This document shows positions 16,978 through 23,394 of a stretch of 31,768 nt of DNA, one piece after another. Below the pieces are notes generated by a model, which was given only the letters and a program-made list of their open reading frames with translations, did not search any database and was not told the DNA's origin. The position numbers and the translations under genes are program-made. This DNA comes from a virus. Position 1 is the stretch's first letter. Every line of letters begins with the position of its first letter. The DNA lies in the IMG/VR virus record IMGVR_UViG_3300007522_000043, positions 1 through 31,768 of that record; one strand, 5' to 3'.

Positions 16978-17044
16978 ATTAAACTCCCATAGTTAATTCA
17001 GTCGTATACTACCATCTCTACCTTTATCTGCCATACAATTTTCA

Positions 17045-17398
17045 CTAGACTAAAACATTCTGTACTGCGGCTGTTAACATGCTGTTTATTTCACCAATAG
17101 GTACCACGTTAGGATATTGATAATTTAAAGGAAATGTAGTTGGTGTTATATAAATATCAAATTTTGAGGTATCAATGTCTATAGTAAAAGTAGTATTACC
17201 AGTTACAGTAATTACACCATACAAACTGTCTGCTTGTACGATACCATAACCAAGAGGTATGTGGAGTCTTGCTACGGTGCCTGTCAAATAACCATGATTA
17301 AACGTTGTTGTTACTTCAGCGTTTAGCATATTGGTAATATTATTTATAACTCTCATCGCAGGTTTATAGGTCGGATTCTCTACAGCTAATATAGACAT
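17045..17398 (-). CDS. Small structural protein with an FCCH/Ig-like beta domain
   Basis: A 117-residue protein. Residues 18-90 form one beta domain with the landmarks TTFNHGYLTGTVARLHIP, GYGIVQADSLYGVITVTG and TFTIDIDTSKFD. The same order (HGY/HNL turn, hydrophobic-Pro strand, Gly-Met/Ile-V, LxG-x-I/Y, then TxTVDIDSSxF) occurs at residues 184-258 of the 330-residue protein two genes upstream and at 521-600 of the tail hub. It appears to be a free-standing copy of a virion module used three times. It could decorate the head or neck. The ribosome site is AAAGGG. Confidence 0.65.
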   Translation of the reverse strand: MSILAVENPTYKPAMRVINNITNMLNAEVTTTFNHGYLTGTVARLHIPLGYGIVQADSLYGVITVTGNTTFTIDIDTSKFDIYITPTTFPLNYQYPNVVPIGEINSMLTAAVQNVLV

Positions 17399-17413
17399 AT
17401 TATACCCTTTTAC

Positions 17414-17785
17414 TTAAATTGCAGTTGGCACATCATCAATATCAACAAATTCAAGACTCTGGAAACTGCATCGTCTTATTTTTTCAGATATAGTGGTGAC
17501 TGGACGACCTTGATCATCATTCTTGTAATTGTATGATGGGTACCAGCAATTAGTATTTAGATGCTTAGCTACTCCAAGCGGAATTGAATACGTTTCACCA
17601 TCAACCAATGTATAAGTTTTCAGTTCATCACCTTTGTATTTTCTAAATACAAATTGCAGTTGACCGCTAGGTAATTCATGGAATCTAAAGATGCCTCTTA
17701 CTATTTCTCTTTCTTTTTCACGTTGAAAATTTAAATTTTCAATTGGACTAAATTTTTCTTTTTTCATTTCTAATTGCTGTGCCAT
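17414..17785 (-). CDS. Conserved small head-module protein
   Basis: A 123-residue protein with no signal or transmembrane segment. The core reads IVRGIFRFHELPSGQLQFVFRK, here split as IVRGIFRFHELPSG and LQFVFRKYKGDELKTYTLVDG, followed by YSIPLGVAKHLNTNCWYP and RRCSFQSLEF. I recall small proteins with the same y-hydrophobic-LVDGE-Y-x-PL-x-VAKHLN pattern next to capsid genes in phages with N4-gp56 major capsid proteins, but no activity is known to me. It lies after a 10-bp hairpin that separates it from the 330-residue gene, and an AAGGA site precedes its ATG. Confidence 0.65.
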   Translation of the reverse strand: MAQQLEMKKEKFSPIENLNFQREKEREIVRGIFRFHELPSGQLQFVFRKYKGDELKTYTLVDGETYSIPLGVAKHLNTNCWYPSYNYKNDDQGRPVTTISEKIRRCSFQSLEFVDIDDVPTAI

Positions 17786-17804
17786 AAAAGGTCCTTTTTA
17801 TAGA

Positions 17805-17831
17805 GGAGCCCAGTGTATTATACTGGGCTCC
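17805..17831 (-). terminator. 10-bp GC-rich hairpin between head genes
   Basis: GGAGCCCAGT (17805-17814) and ACTGGGCTCC (17822-17831) form a perfect stem around a 7-base loop. It is 23 bases after the stop of the 330-residue gene and 20 bases before the next start codon. On the minus strand no T-run follows, so it may be an RNA-processing, stabilising or attenuating hairpin that sets capsid-module expression above that of the tail genes. Confidence 0.6.
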
Positions 17832-17853
17832 ATTCATTTTAAATTCAATTAAC

Positions 17854-18846
17854 TTAGTTATTATCTACGCTAAATGATTTACCTGCAACCCAATACATTA
17901 CTTCGTTGAATGCTCCGCCAGGGTTGTTTAAACCGCCGTCAAGTTTCATACCGATATATCCTGTATTAACTGTTGCACCACTACTACCGTCTACGCCTGA
18001 AGCTATAGACTGAGCTAAATCTTGACCGATTGGAATTACTTCAGCAGCTGTGAAAGGAACAGCAGCTGTTAAAGGCCATGCAAATGCAGTAAATGCAGAT
18101 GAATTGATATCAACTGTAACTGTATTACCAGTTGTAGCAGTAGTATCAATAGCTGTAATTGTACCTGACAATCCATCCATTTCGACCATGCCATAAGAAG
18201 CCGGCACTACAAATCTAATCTTTTGTCCAACTTTATAACCATGTGTTACTGACATAGTTACAACAGCTGAATTAGCTAAAGAAATCTTTGTAATGAAACG
18301 ACGACGTGGATAAAAGATAGGATCAAATCTAACCTTTCTCCATGAACCAGTCGTACCAGCGATGATTTGTGACATATAATCAAGAGTGAATGTAATAGCA
18401 GTCAAAGTGTTATGTCCAACTGTAAAGTCGAATCCACCCAACTGTTGAGCACCCGTTACATTGATAAATCTTACAACATCACCAGCAGATAAACCATTAG
18501 AACCACTATTGGAAGTAAGCGGAATCGTAGCAGCTGATACAGCTGTAACAGTTGTATTTAATACTCCTACTGGATTTGATGTACTATCAATTAATGAAAA
18601 TCCATTTGTTGTAATTAACGTCTCTAAGTTTGCAGCGTTTGCAGCGTTAGATTTTAATGATGACCATTTAGATCCATCTGCAAAACCACGTTGCCAGTAG
18701 TATTTAACTCCTCGCGCTGTAGTTTGTGCCGCAGCAGCAGCAGTAGCGTTATAAACCATCATCCAGTCTACATCAGAACGCAATTCTAAGAACTTAGCCG
18801 TTCCATCAGACGTAAAACGTCCTTGTTGAATTATAGTATTATCCAT
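17854..18846 (-). CDS. Head/neck structural protein following the major capsid gene
   Basis: A 330-residue protein directly downstream of the capsid gene (9-base gap, GGGAG site). The N-terminal half has FLELRSDVDWMMVYNATAAA and VKYYWQRGFADGSKW, a pattern found in virion proteins adjacent to N4-gp56 capsids. Residues 184-258 contain the beta module shared with the 117-residue protein and the tail hub (SVTHGYKVGQKIRFVVP, GMVEMDGLSG, TVTVDINSSAF). The C-terminus reads GYIGMKLDGGLNNPGG then NEVMYWVAG. It may be an abundant decoration protein, given transcription from the same strong promoter and a hairpin just after its stop. No enzyme motif. Confidence 0.68.
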   Translation of the reverse strand: MDNTIIQQGRFTSDGTAKFLELRSDVDWMMVYNATAAAAAQTTARGVKYYWQRGFADGSKWSSLKSNAANAANLETLITTNGFSLIDSTSNPVGVLNTTVTAVSAATIPLTSNSGSNGLSAGDVVRFINVTGAQQLGGFDFTVGHNTLTAITFTLDYMSQIIAGTTGSWRKVRFDPIFYPRRRFITKISLANSAVVTMSVTHGYKVGQKIRFVVPASYGMVEMDGLSGTITAIDTTATTGNTVTVDINSSAFTAFAWPLTAAVPFTAAEVIPIGQDLAQSIASGVDGSSGATVNTGYIGMKLDGGLNNPGGAFNEVMYWVAGKSFSVDNN

Positions 18847-18855
18847 GATATCTCC

Positions 18856-19803
18856 CTATGATAATGTGCAACGAAGATTCAGAACCCAAAGATCATTTAA
18901 GATTCTAGGAACTTCCGCAAACTTATAACCAACTGAAGCATTTAATGCTAAAGGTCCATCATAAATTGGCGGTCTATATATAAATTGAGCACTATATTCA
19001 TCTTGCTCAATACAAGCATAAGCTTCCATGCCAACTATAAAGTTATTATAAACATCTTTACCAAGGTTTGATGCAGATGCTGTCTTAGAACCAACAGATG
19101 ATATTAAGAAACGAACGCTACCAATTGCGCCCCACTCTGAACGCAATGCATTCATAGGTGCAGGATATTGGTTCTTCTGGATAAATCCATCAATAGAGTC
19201 CATATCTTTAGTAAGATCCGTGTGAGAAAGCGAAAAATAAGCTTCTCGAACTGGAGCTGTACCAAATTTATCGTCACCCTCAATATTGTCTAAAATTGTA
19301 TAGGCATTACTTCCTAACAATGAGCGTACAACATCATCAACGTCTGAACGAGTCAATTCTGTTGGACTATCACCATTAACACCACCAACAGCGTTGATAA
19401 ATGCAGCTGTTCCAGCAAGCATATCACGTGTCAATTGATCTTCAGTTTGACGAAGTGAAACAGCAAGACGAGCTGCAGCTTCATTCAAAACGGGATCTTG
19501 ATTTTGAAGTGTAACTTGCTCGTTCAAAATTACATAAGTTCCATAAAATGAAATCTTTGCGTCTATGTCGACCGCAGTTAAATTTTGTGCACGAGGCGTG
19601 ACACCAGTAGTTCCTAAAGGAACCATCGCAGTAGCAAGTGGATTATATCTACGCATACGTAAAGTAGTACCACCATTTCTAGGGATACTTTTTAGTACTG
19701 CAGGTATTTTAAAAATTAAATTTGGCACTGACACAGATAAAAGCTTTAAGGAAAAGCTTAACTGAACCGGTGCTGGTAAGGTAACACTTGTCGTTATTGA
19801 CAT
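18856..19803 (-). CDS. Major capsid protein, N4-gp56 family
   Basis: A 315-residue protein that forms the icosahedral shell. The family fingerprint is visible: an N-terminal strand region, TTLRMRRYNPLATAMVPLGT with GVTPRAQNLTAVDIDAKISF (cited in two parts), then the central YGTYVILNEQVTLQNQDPVLNEAA helix, again as YGTYVILNEQ and DPVLNEAA. After these come LRQTEDQLTRDMLAG and a C-terminal AEVPRILNDLWVLNLR segment. Length is at the short end for the family. It follows the scaffold gene, as expected. Expression is probably high: a promoter at 19971-19998 and a 42-bp duplicated leader sit upstream, with AAGGA before the ATG. HK97-like fold is family knowledge. Confidence 0.85.
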   Translation of the reverse strand: MSITTSVTLPAPVQLSFSLKLLSVSVPNLIFKIPAVLKSIPRNGGTTLRMRRYNPLATAMVPLGTTGVTPRAQNLTAVDIDAKISFYGTYVILNEQVTLQNQDPVLNEAAARLAVSLRQTEDQLTRDMLAGTAAFINAVGGVNGDSPTELTRSDVDDVVRSLLGSNAYTILDNIEGDDKFGTAPVREAYFSLSHTDLTKDMDSIDGFIQKNQYPAPMNALRSEWGAIGSVRFLISSVGSKTASASNLGKDVYNNFIVGMEAYACIEQDEYSAQFIYRPPIYDGPLALNASVGYKFAEVPRILNDLWVLNLRCTLS

Positions 19804-19881
19804 ATTTTTCCTTGAAATGAATTAACTAATTGCTAACCACCTTAAGTTGGACGAATTCTTAACAAGGCTTTTGCGTCCGGA

Positions 19882-19965
19882 ATATAGAGTTGAGCGATGT
19901 CTCTATGTTTTATTTGCGCTCAGATATAGAGTTGAGCGATGTCTCTATGTTTTATTTGCGCTCAG
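19882..19965. repeat. Perfect 42-bp tandem duplication in the capsid leader
   Basis: Units 19882-19923 and 19924-19965 are identical over 42 bp. Read on the minus strand, each unit has two pairing options: TGAGCG with CGCTCA (20 bases apart) and ATAGAG with CTCTAT (11 bases apart), whose arms interleave. The array lies between the likely promoter (19971-19998) and the capsid start codon (19803), so it would be in the 5' leader of the capsid mRNA. Confidence 0.9.
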
Positions 19966-19970
19966 AGATA

Positions 19971-19998
19971 GTTATAGACAAGTTTCAGGATAAATCAA
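19971..19998 (-). promoter_or_regulatory. Candidate promoter for the major capsid gene
   Basis: On the minus strand TTGATT (19993-19998) is followed after 16 bases by TATAAC (19971-19976), a close match to the bacterial sigma-70 consensus. It lies just downstream of the scaffold terminator and upstream of the 42-bp repeats, which places transcription start near the first repeat. This explains how the capsid can be expressed separately from the scaffold. Confidence 0.55.
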
Positions 19999-20032
19999 CC
20001 GCAAATAAGTAATCTATTCAGTCAAATTTCTT

Positions 20033-20073
20033 AAAAAAAATTTCCACAGAACACCGCTAAGCATCCTGTGGAA
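20033..20073 (-). terminator. Rho-independent terminator after the scaffold gene
   Basis: On the minus strand TTCCACAG (20066-20073) pairs with CTGTGGAA (20042-20049) over 8 bp around a 16-base loop, followed by a run of T residues (eight As on plus at 20033-20040). It begins 44 bases after the scaffold stop codon and separates scaffold from capsid transcription. Confidence 0.75.
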
Positions 20074-20116
20074 TTATTTAATCAGTTTTAGAAGTAAATC
20101 TGACACGAATAGTATA

Positions 20117-21148
20117 CTACATTGCGCGTCTTGCTGCACTCATTTCTCTTAATAATTGTGATTTTAACTCTTCTGTAAGACCATTTGCAAACGCATTGGC
20201 CTTAGATAGTGGTGTATCACCCTGCTGAGGATTAACCGAGGTTAAAGGTCTAGGCTTTTGAGTATTAGCCATAGCTTTAACTCTATTATCTCTATGAATG
20301 TCATCCCTATAGATACCAAACTTCTTCATAATTGCATAAGCTGATGATGCTTTACTATACATATCTGATGTATCTCTTAAGGTTCGAGCTATTTGAGGGA
20401 ACTGACTGTTAAGTATCGCTACATTTTCATCCGATACAACTTTTTCAAAATCAGGGAACTCTTGTCTAATTTTAGACTCTACAGAAGTTTGTTTAGATTG
20501 TGACTCATAGTTCTTCAGCTGCTTTTCAAGTGATTTAATTCTATTTGTAACTTTTTTTACATAACGACCTTCAACGAGATCGTCTTCATTAATATTAAAA
20601 TCAATATCATCATCAACTGGTTGTTCTTCAGGCTCTTTTGGATTCCGTGAATTGTTTTGATGTTTTTGATAGTCCATCATTTGCTGAAATATAAGATCAC
20701 GTTCACGTTCTGCTTTTTCTTTAGCATCTTTAATATATTTAAAGCTTTCTTTAGCAGATGGCTTCACACCTTGTGTGTTCACACCTTGTGTGTTCACACC
20801 TTGTGTGTTCACACCTTTTTTGTTCGCACTTTGTGTGTTCGCACTTTGTGTGTCATCACTTTGTGTGTCATCACTTTCTGAATTTAAATATTCTGTATCA
20901 TCATCTTGTGTGTCTTCTTGGCTTGTAGATGATGAATTAGAAGAGTATTCTTCTGTATTATTTGCTTCTTGATTTTCGTACGTTTCTTCTTGAATTGTAT
21001 TTTTTTCTTCCATATGTTTATATACCTCTTTTGGGACTTGATCAGGGACATTGATTTCTTCAGGTAATGGCTGCGCAGCTATTTCTCTTCTTGTAACAAG
21101 TTGAGTTTGAGCATGATAACCGTTATTTATTTTTTTTGAAATAGACAT
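20117..21148 (-). CDS. Capsid scaffolding protein with a pentapeptide repeat array
   Basis: A 343-residue acidic, low-complexity and helical protein just upstream of the major capsid gene, the usual place of a scaffold. Residues 50-105 are rich in Glu, Asp, Ser and Asn. Residues 91-129 are pentapeptide repeats, from SDDTQ and SANTQ to GVNTQ, encoded by a 15-bp array. Residues 133-165 and 200-225 are strongly charged coiled-coil helices (IKDAKEKAERERDLIFQQMM; RIKSLEKQLKNYESQ). The basic C-terminus (LKSQLLREMSAARRAM) fits the helix-rich capsid-binding end known for other scaffolds. The repeats differ in composition from the rest and lie in what is probably a disordered linker. One base separates it from the preceding gene. 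Confidence 0.72.
   Translation of the reverse strand: MSISKKINNGYHAQTQLVTRREIAAQPLPEEINVPDQVPKEVYKHMEEKNTIQEETYENQEANNTEEYSSNSSSTSQEDTQDDDTEYLNSESDDTQSDDTQSANTQSANKKGVNTQGVNTQGVNTQGVKPSAKESFKYIKDAKEKAERERDLIFQQMMDYQKHQNNSRNPKEPEEQPVDDDIDFNINEDDLVEGRYVKKVTNRIKSLEKQLKNYESQSKQTSVESKIRQEFPDFEKVVSDENVAILNSQFPQIARTLRDTSDMYSKASSAYAIMKKFGIYRDDIHRDNRVKAMANTQKPRPLTSVNPQQGDTPLSKANAFANGLTEELKSQLLREMSAARRAM
20763..20882. repeat. 15-bp tandem array inside the scaffold gene
   Basis: Eight units of 15 bp run from 20763. Three are identical (TTCACACCTTGTGTG), one carries a T-rich variant (20808-20822), two read TTCGCACTTTGTGTG and two TCATCACTTTSTG-like. The gradient of changes from left to right suggests recent expansion at the left end. 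On the coding strand each unit adds one pentapeptide. Confidence 0.92.
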
Positions 21149-21149
21149 A

Positions 21150-21683
21150 CTATCTGCCCTCTAAAATTATACCATGATTCATGGTTTCACCATTAAATTT
21201 CTTAGCCATTCTAAAAAGAGTTCCATCATCAAAATCAAGAACAAACTTTAAGAGTCCTAGCTCGGATGGGACAATTAGATCCCTGTTTTCTTTAAATGTT
21301 TCACATGTTTCCTTATCAGGAACAACCCATAGAAATTCTACTGTTTCATTTATATGGTTGTATCTATATACGGTCTGATCATAGAAAGGAGTCGGGCAAG
21401 TTGAACGAGGTATAAAGTAATTACGTAACACATTCTCTAAAAGCTTTTCTTTTTTAACGAGTGCCTCTATGAAGAAACTGCCCTCGAAAGCAGCTGCATC
21501 CTTACAAACTTCATGACCCTTCACACTTGAACAATCTATTTGTTTTTTGGCATGATTAACACACCAAGACAACTCTTCAATATATTCCTTCTCTGAGGCT
21601 CTTTGAATCTCTCGCGGGTCAGCCTTTCCTGAACCTTTATCCCAAGCCTCTGAAGCTATCTTACCCATATTCTGATGCGCCAT
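21150..21683 (-). CDS. Conserved protein between portal and scaffold genes
   Basis: A 177-residue soluble protein. The N-terminal third is helical and charged; the C-terminal two-thirds contain FYDQTVYRYNHINETVEFLW, VVPDKETCETF, LLKFVLDFDDGTLFRMAKKF and NGETMNHG. I recall this DQTV-Y...FLW-VPD-ET...FV-DF-DGTL-x-AKK pattern as a conserved unknown near capsid genes of several podoviruses. It contains several cysteines (in SWCVNHAKK, DCSSVKGHEVC) that could bind metal. It ends 1 base before the scaffold start, so the two are co-translated. AAGGA precedes the ATG. Function unknown. Confidence 0.65.
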   Translation of the reverse strand: MAHQNMGKIASEAWDKGSGKADPREIQRASEKEYIEELSWCVNHAKKQIDCSSVKGHEVCKDAAAFEGSFFIEALVKKEKLLENVLRNYFIPRSTCPTPFYDQTVYRYNHINETVEFLWVVPDKETCETFKENRDLIVPSELGLLKFVLDFDDGTLFRMAKKFNGETMNHGIILEGR

Positions 21684-21787
21684 ATAGTTCCTTCTTTACA
21701 AGTATTCATAACTTTCTACGAAGTATAGGAAAAATTACTTAAAACAAATAGGGAAACATCAACTGGTACATTTTTAATTCATAGAAG

Positions 21788-21830
21788 TTTACTAAGTAAT
21801 GGAGGAGGTATATAATTATTTCATTATATA
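21788..21830 (+). promoter_or_regulatory. Promoter and overlapping palindromic operator for the RHH-lipoprotein operon
   Basis: TTTACT (21788-21793), 17 bases, then TATAAT (21811-21816) forms a good sigma-70 promoter 48 bases before the ATG. A perfect inverted repeat, TATATAAT (21809-21816) and ATTATATA (21823-21830) with a 6-base spacer, covers the -10 box. An RHH dimer pair bound there would block transcription, so autoregulation by the first gene is inferred. Confidence 0.6.
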
Positions 21831-21863
21831 CATACAATACGGAAGACGTAAAAGGAATCTAGT

Positions 21864-22070
21864 ATGAAAGAAAGATTATTTAGATTTACAGTTGATCTGC
21901 CAATAGAGCTTCATCAAATGTTAAAGAAGTTTTCAGTTGATTTGCAGACATCTATGAGAAATGTAGTAATCGATGCAATAAATGAAAAAATAATTTATTC
22001 AAAAATTGATAAAAAAGTAGAGAATAAAGAAGCAAAAGTAAACAACTCTATAGTGTCCAAATCTATTTAA
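21864..22070 (+). CDS. Ribbon-helix-helix regulator
   Basis: A 68-residue plus-strand protein. The first 45 residues follow the ribbon-helix-helix plan: strand LFRFTVDLP, helix A IELHQMLKKFSVDLQ, turn TSM and helix B RNVVIDAINEKII. A Lys/Asn-rich tail follows. Residues R7, T9 and D11 of the strand would face the DNA. RHH proteins of this size serve as repressors in phages and as antitoxins; no toxin gene is adjacent. The next gene is a tiny lipoprotein 9 bases downstream in the same direction. The gene has a strong promoter overlapped by a palindrome. AAAAGGA precedes the ATG. A second RHH gene lies at 8228 with a different operator-like repeat. Confidence 0.72.
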   Translation: MKERLFRFTVDLPIELHQMLKKFSVDLQTSMRNVVIDAINEKIIYSKIDKKVENKEAKVNNSIVSKSI

Positions 22071-22079
22071 AGGTATCAA

Positions 22080-22202
22080 ATGAAAAAATTACTAATGATC
22101 GCTCTATTATTAAGTATTGCAGGAATTAATTCTTGTTCAGAAAAAACTTATACTCCTTGTTCAACTGATGCACCTATAGAAGATGAAAAAGAGAATAAGT
22201 AA
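22080..22202 (+). CDS. Small lipoprotein-like peptide
   Basis: A 40-residue product: MKKLLMIALLLSIAGINSCS then a short acidic tail (EKTYTPCSTDAPIEDEKENK). The Lys-Lys start, 11-residue hydrophobic core and Cys19 look like a lipoprotein signal, though the residues before the Cys (I-N-S) are a weak lipobox. The mature part would be about 22 residues with one more Cys. It follows the RHH gene after 9 bases with AAAGGT as ribosome site, so they form one operon. Small lipoproteins in this position can act in superinfection exclusion or lysis (Rz1 type), but nothing here shows which. Confidence 0.58.
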   Translation: MKKLLMIALLLSIAGINSCSEKTYTPCSTDAPIEDEKENK

Positions 22203-22215
22203 ATAAAAAAGAACA

Positions 22216-22239
22216 CACCTTGCATTTTCACGCAAGGTG
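22216..22239. terminator. 8-bp hairpin between convergent genes
   Basis: CACCTTGC (22216-22223) and GCAAGGTG (22232-22239) pair perfectly around an 8-base loop. On the minus strand a T-rich tract (TGTTCTTTTTTA) follows, so it can terminate the secreted-protein gene. It also lies 13 bases after the lipoprotein stop. It merges directly into the 15-bp array at 22239. Confidence 0.6.
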
Positions 22240-22313
22240 CATTTACACAAGGTGCATTTACACAAGGAGTATTTACACAATATGTATTTACATAGGGTGT
22301 ATTTACATATCAT
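22239..22313. repeat. Intergenic 15-bp tandem array
   Basis: Five imperfect 15-bp units (GCATTTACACAAGGT, GCATTTACACAAGGA, GTATTTACACAATAT, GTATTTACATAGGGT, GTATTTACATATCAT) run up to and over the stop codon of the minus-strand gene at 22303. In the frame of that gene every unit carries TAA, so the array multiplies stop codons. It shares CACCTTGTGT with the scaffold array. Confidence 0.88.
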
Positions 22314-22713
22314 AGTTAAGTTCTGGAAGCTTTGACTTGATCAATGCGTACAAACGAACGTTCTCAGGATTAGGTAAACCATTCTTAAGTAGTAACTGAT
22401 TCTTGATCATGCATGCCTTAATATCTTGAGGTAATCTTGCATTGTCCATATCACGATATTGACATATATCAATAAATCTTTGAAGTGCCATAGCTGTAAC
22501 ACTGTCACGTTTTTTAAATCCATCATATAGCATACGATCTAAGCGTTGCTTTAATAAAAGCTCTTTATTAGAAAGTGTCTCTTCACCTACATCATTATCC
22601 CGCAACGCATATGTTGCTACTATAGGGGGGCTACTAGTTTCTGAGGAATACAAGGTAGATAAGGAAAGAAAAGCAATTACCCACTTAACTACTACTAATT
22701 TTTTAAACGTCAT
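22303..22713 (-). CDS. Secreted small protein, accessory gene
   Basis: A 136-residue protein with a likely signal peptide: MTFKKLVVVKWVIAFLSLST, cleavage near residue 23. The mature chain is helical and contains NKELLLKQRLDRMLYDGFKK, LQRFIDICQYRDMD and LPQDIKACMIKNQLLLKNG, with two Cys that could pair outside the cytoplasm. I recognise no family. Small secreted helical proteins like this are frequent in host genomes of intracellular bacteria and unusual within a phage structural cluster, so it may be a moron expressed in the prophage state. It stands alone: a terminator lies upstream (22774-22793) and a hairpin downstream. The ribosome site is weak. Confidence 0.58.
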   Translation of the reverse strand: MTFKKLVVVKWVIAFLSLSTLYSSETSSPPIVATYALRDNDVGEETLSNKELLLKQRLDRMLYDGFKKRDSVTAMALQRFIDICQYRDMDNARLPQDIKACMIKNQLLLKNGLPNPENVRLYALIKSKLPELNYDM

Positions 22714-22768
22714 AATTATTTCTTCTTTTTGGTTGGTTTTTTTCTTAATATTTTAAAATGCTTGGACA

Positions 22769-22793
22769 TTAAAAGGGGGACGGTTGTCCCCCT
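22769..22793 (-). terminator. Strong rho-independent terminator after the portal operon
   Basis: On the minus strand AGGGGGAC (rc of 22786-22793) pairs with GTCCCCCT (rc of 22774-22781) around a 4-base loop, followed immediately by a TTTT run. The 8-bp stem is very GC-rich against AT-rich surroundings. It starts 5 bases past the stop of the 49-residue gene and ends the portal transcription unit. Confidence 0.82.
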
Positions 22794-22798
22794 AAATT

Positions 22799-22948
22799 CT
22801 ATCTAGTTCTATATGCTCTTTGAGAAAGTAGTTGCTCATCAATTCGTCTTTGAAAAGCAGTCTTTTTATCTTTCATGTTCGTAGGCATACCTAATAAACG
22901 CCAAGCTATTTTAGTGGCTTTTTTGTTAGGTCGAATCGTAACTGGCAT
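22799..22948 (-). CDS. Small basic protein (49 residues)
   Basis: A 49-residue frame, MPVTIRPNKKATKIAWRLLG then MPTNMKDKKTAFQRRIDEQL and LSQRAYRTR. An AGGAG site at ideal spacing and a terminator immediately after the stop argue that it is real. The product is strongly basic (about a third Lys/Arg) and probably helical, so it may bind nucleic acid or the portal. It is the last gene of the unit that begins at the portal or at the promoter at 23328-23355. No family recognised. Confidence 0.6.
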   Translation of the reverse strand: MPVTIRPNKKATKIAWRLLGMPTNMKDKKTAFQRRIDEQLLSQRAYRTR

Positions 22949-22970
22949 AATTACTCCTGAAATCTAAAAG

Positions 22971-23210
22971 TTAGTATTTAGACTTTGAACGATTACGATT
23001 TGCACCCTTAACATCAGCATCAATTTGTTCATCGATACCACTTAATTTATCATTTAATTCACGACTTTTAAAATAATCATTACGAGGCCACTCTTTCATG
23101 ATAACTTTATCCGGCAAATTAGCAAATCCTAAATGTTCACCTGAAAACATTCCTTCTGAATGTGAAGTCATTTCTTTATCACCTGAATGATAACGTTTCT
23201 TTTTAGCCAT
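22971..23210 (-). CDS. Small conserved phage protein downstream of portal
   Basis: A 79-residue hydrophilic protein: MAKKKRYHSGDKEMTSHSEG, then FANLPDKVIMKEWPRNDYF and LNDKLSGIDEQIDADVKG with a basic tail. The LP-x-x-VIMKE-(W/Y)PR and LSGIDEQID motifs resemble small unknown proteins that I recall next to portal genes in podoviruses. An AGGAG site precedes the ATG. It has its own promoter candidate at 23328-23355 and is followed 22 bases later by another small gene. Abundance or location in the virion is unknown. Confidence 0.62.
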   Translation of the reverse strand: MAKKKRYHSGDKEMTSHSEGMFSGEHLGFANLPDKVIMKEWPRNDYFKSRELNDKLSGIDEQIDADVKGANRNRSKSKY

Positions 23211-23327
23211 AATAGACTCCTTAGTTAAAAATTGCAGTCATAAAAAGACATGCAAGGTTATAAAATAATACCTCTATTTAACATATCTCAAGATCTTTTA
23301 AGACCTGAAATATTAAATAACACTGAC

Positions 23328-23355
23328 ATCATAATCAATAAACAAATGTTTTCAA
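23328..23355 (-). promoter_or_regulatory. Promoter overlapping a 15-bp repeat
   Basis: On the minus strand TTGAAA (23350-23355), 16 bases and TATGAT (23328-23333) match the sigma-70 consensus at 5 of 6 positions each. The -35 box is part of the last 15-bp repeat. It would drive the two small genes at 23210-22799 independently of the portal gene. Confidence 0.55.
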
Positions 23356-23389
23356 CATGAATGTTCTCAACATGAATGTTTTCAACATG
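23345..23389. repeat. 15-bp tandem array downstream of the portal gene
   Basis: Three units of AATGTTTTCAACATG (the middle one with T to C at position 7) at 23345-23359, 23360-23374 and 23375-23389, plus a partial fourth unit up to the portal stop. On the minus strand the outer two units contain TTGAAA and the middle one TTGAGA, so each offers a -35-like hexamer. Each unit is also a near palindrome (AACAT/ATGTT). Confidence 0.9.
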
Positions 23390-23394
23390 CATGT

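Noticed and set aside
16993-17034. 13-codon frame MADKGRDGSIRLN on the minus strand before the adaptor gene
   Set aside because: No ribosome site and very short. Chance occurrence cannot be excluded.
20763-20882. CRISPR-like array
   Set aside because: Units are directly adjacent 15-mers without spacers and keep the reading frame of the scaffold gene.
23290-23335. 14-codon minus frame MMSVLFNISGLKRS downstream of the portal gene
   Set aside because: It starts inside the predicted -10 region and has no ribosome site.
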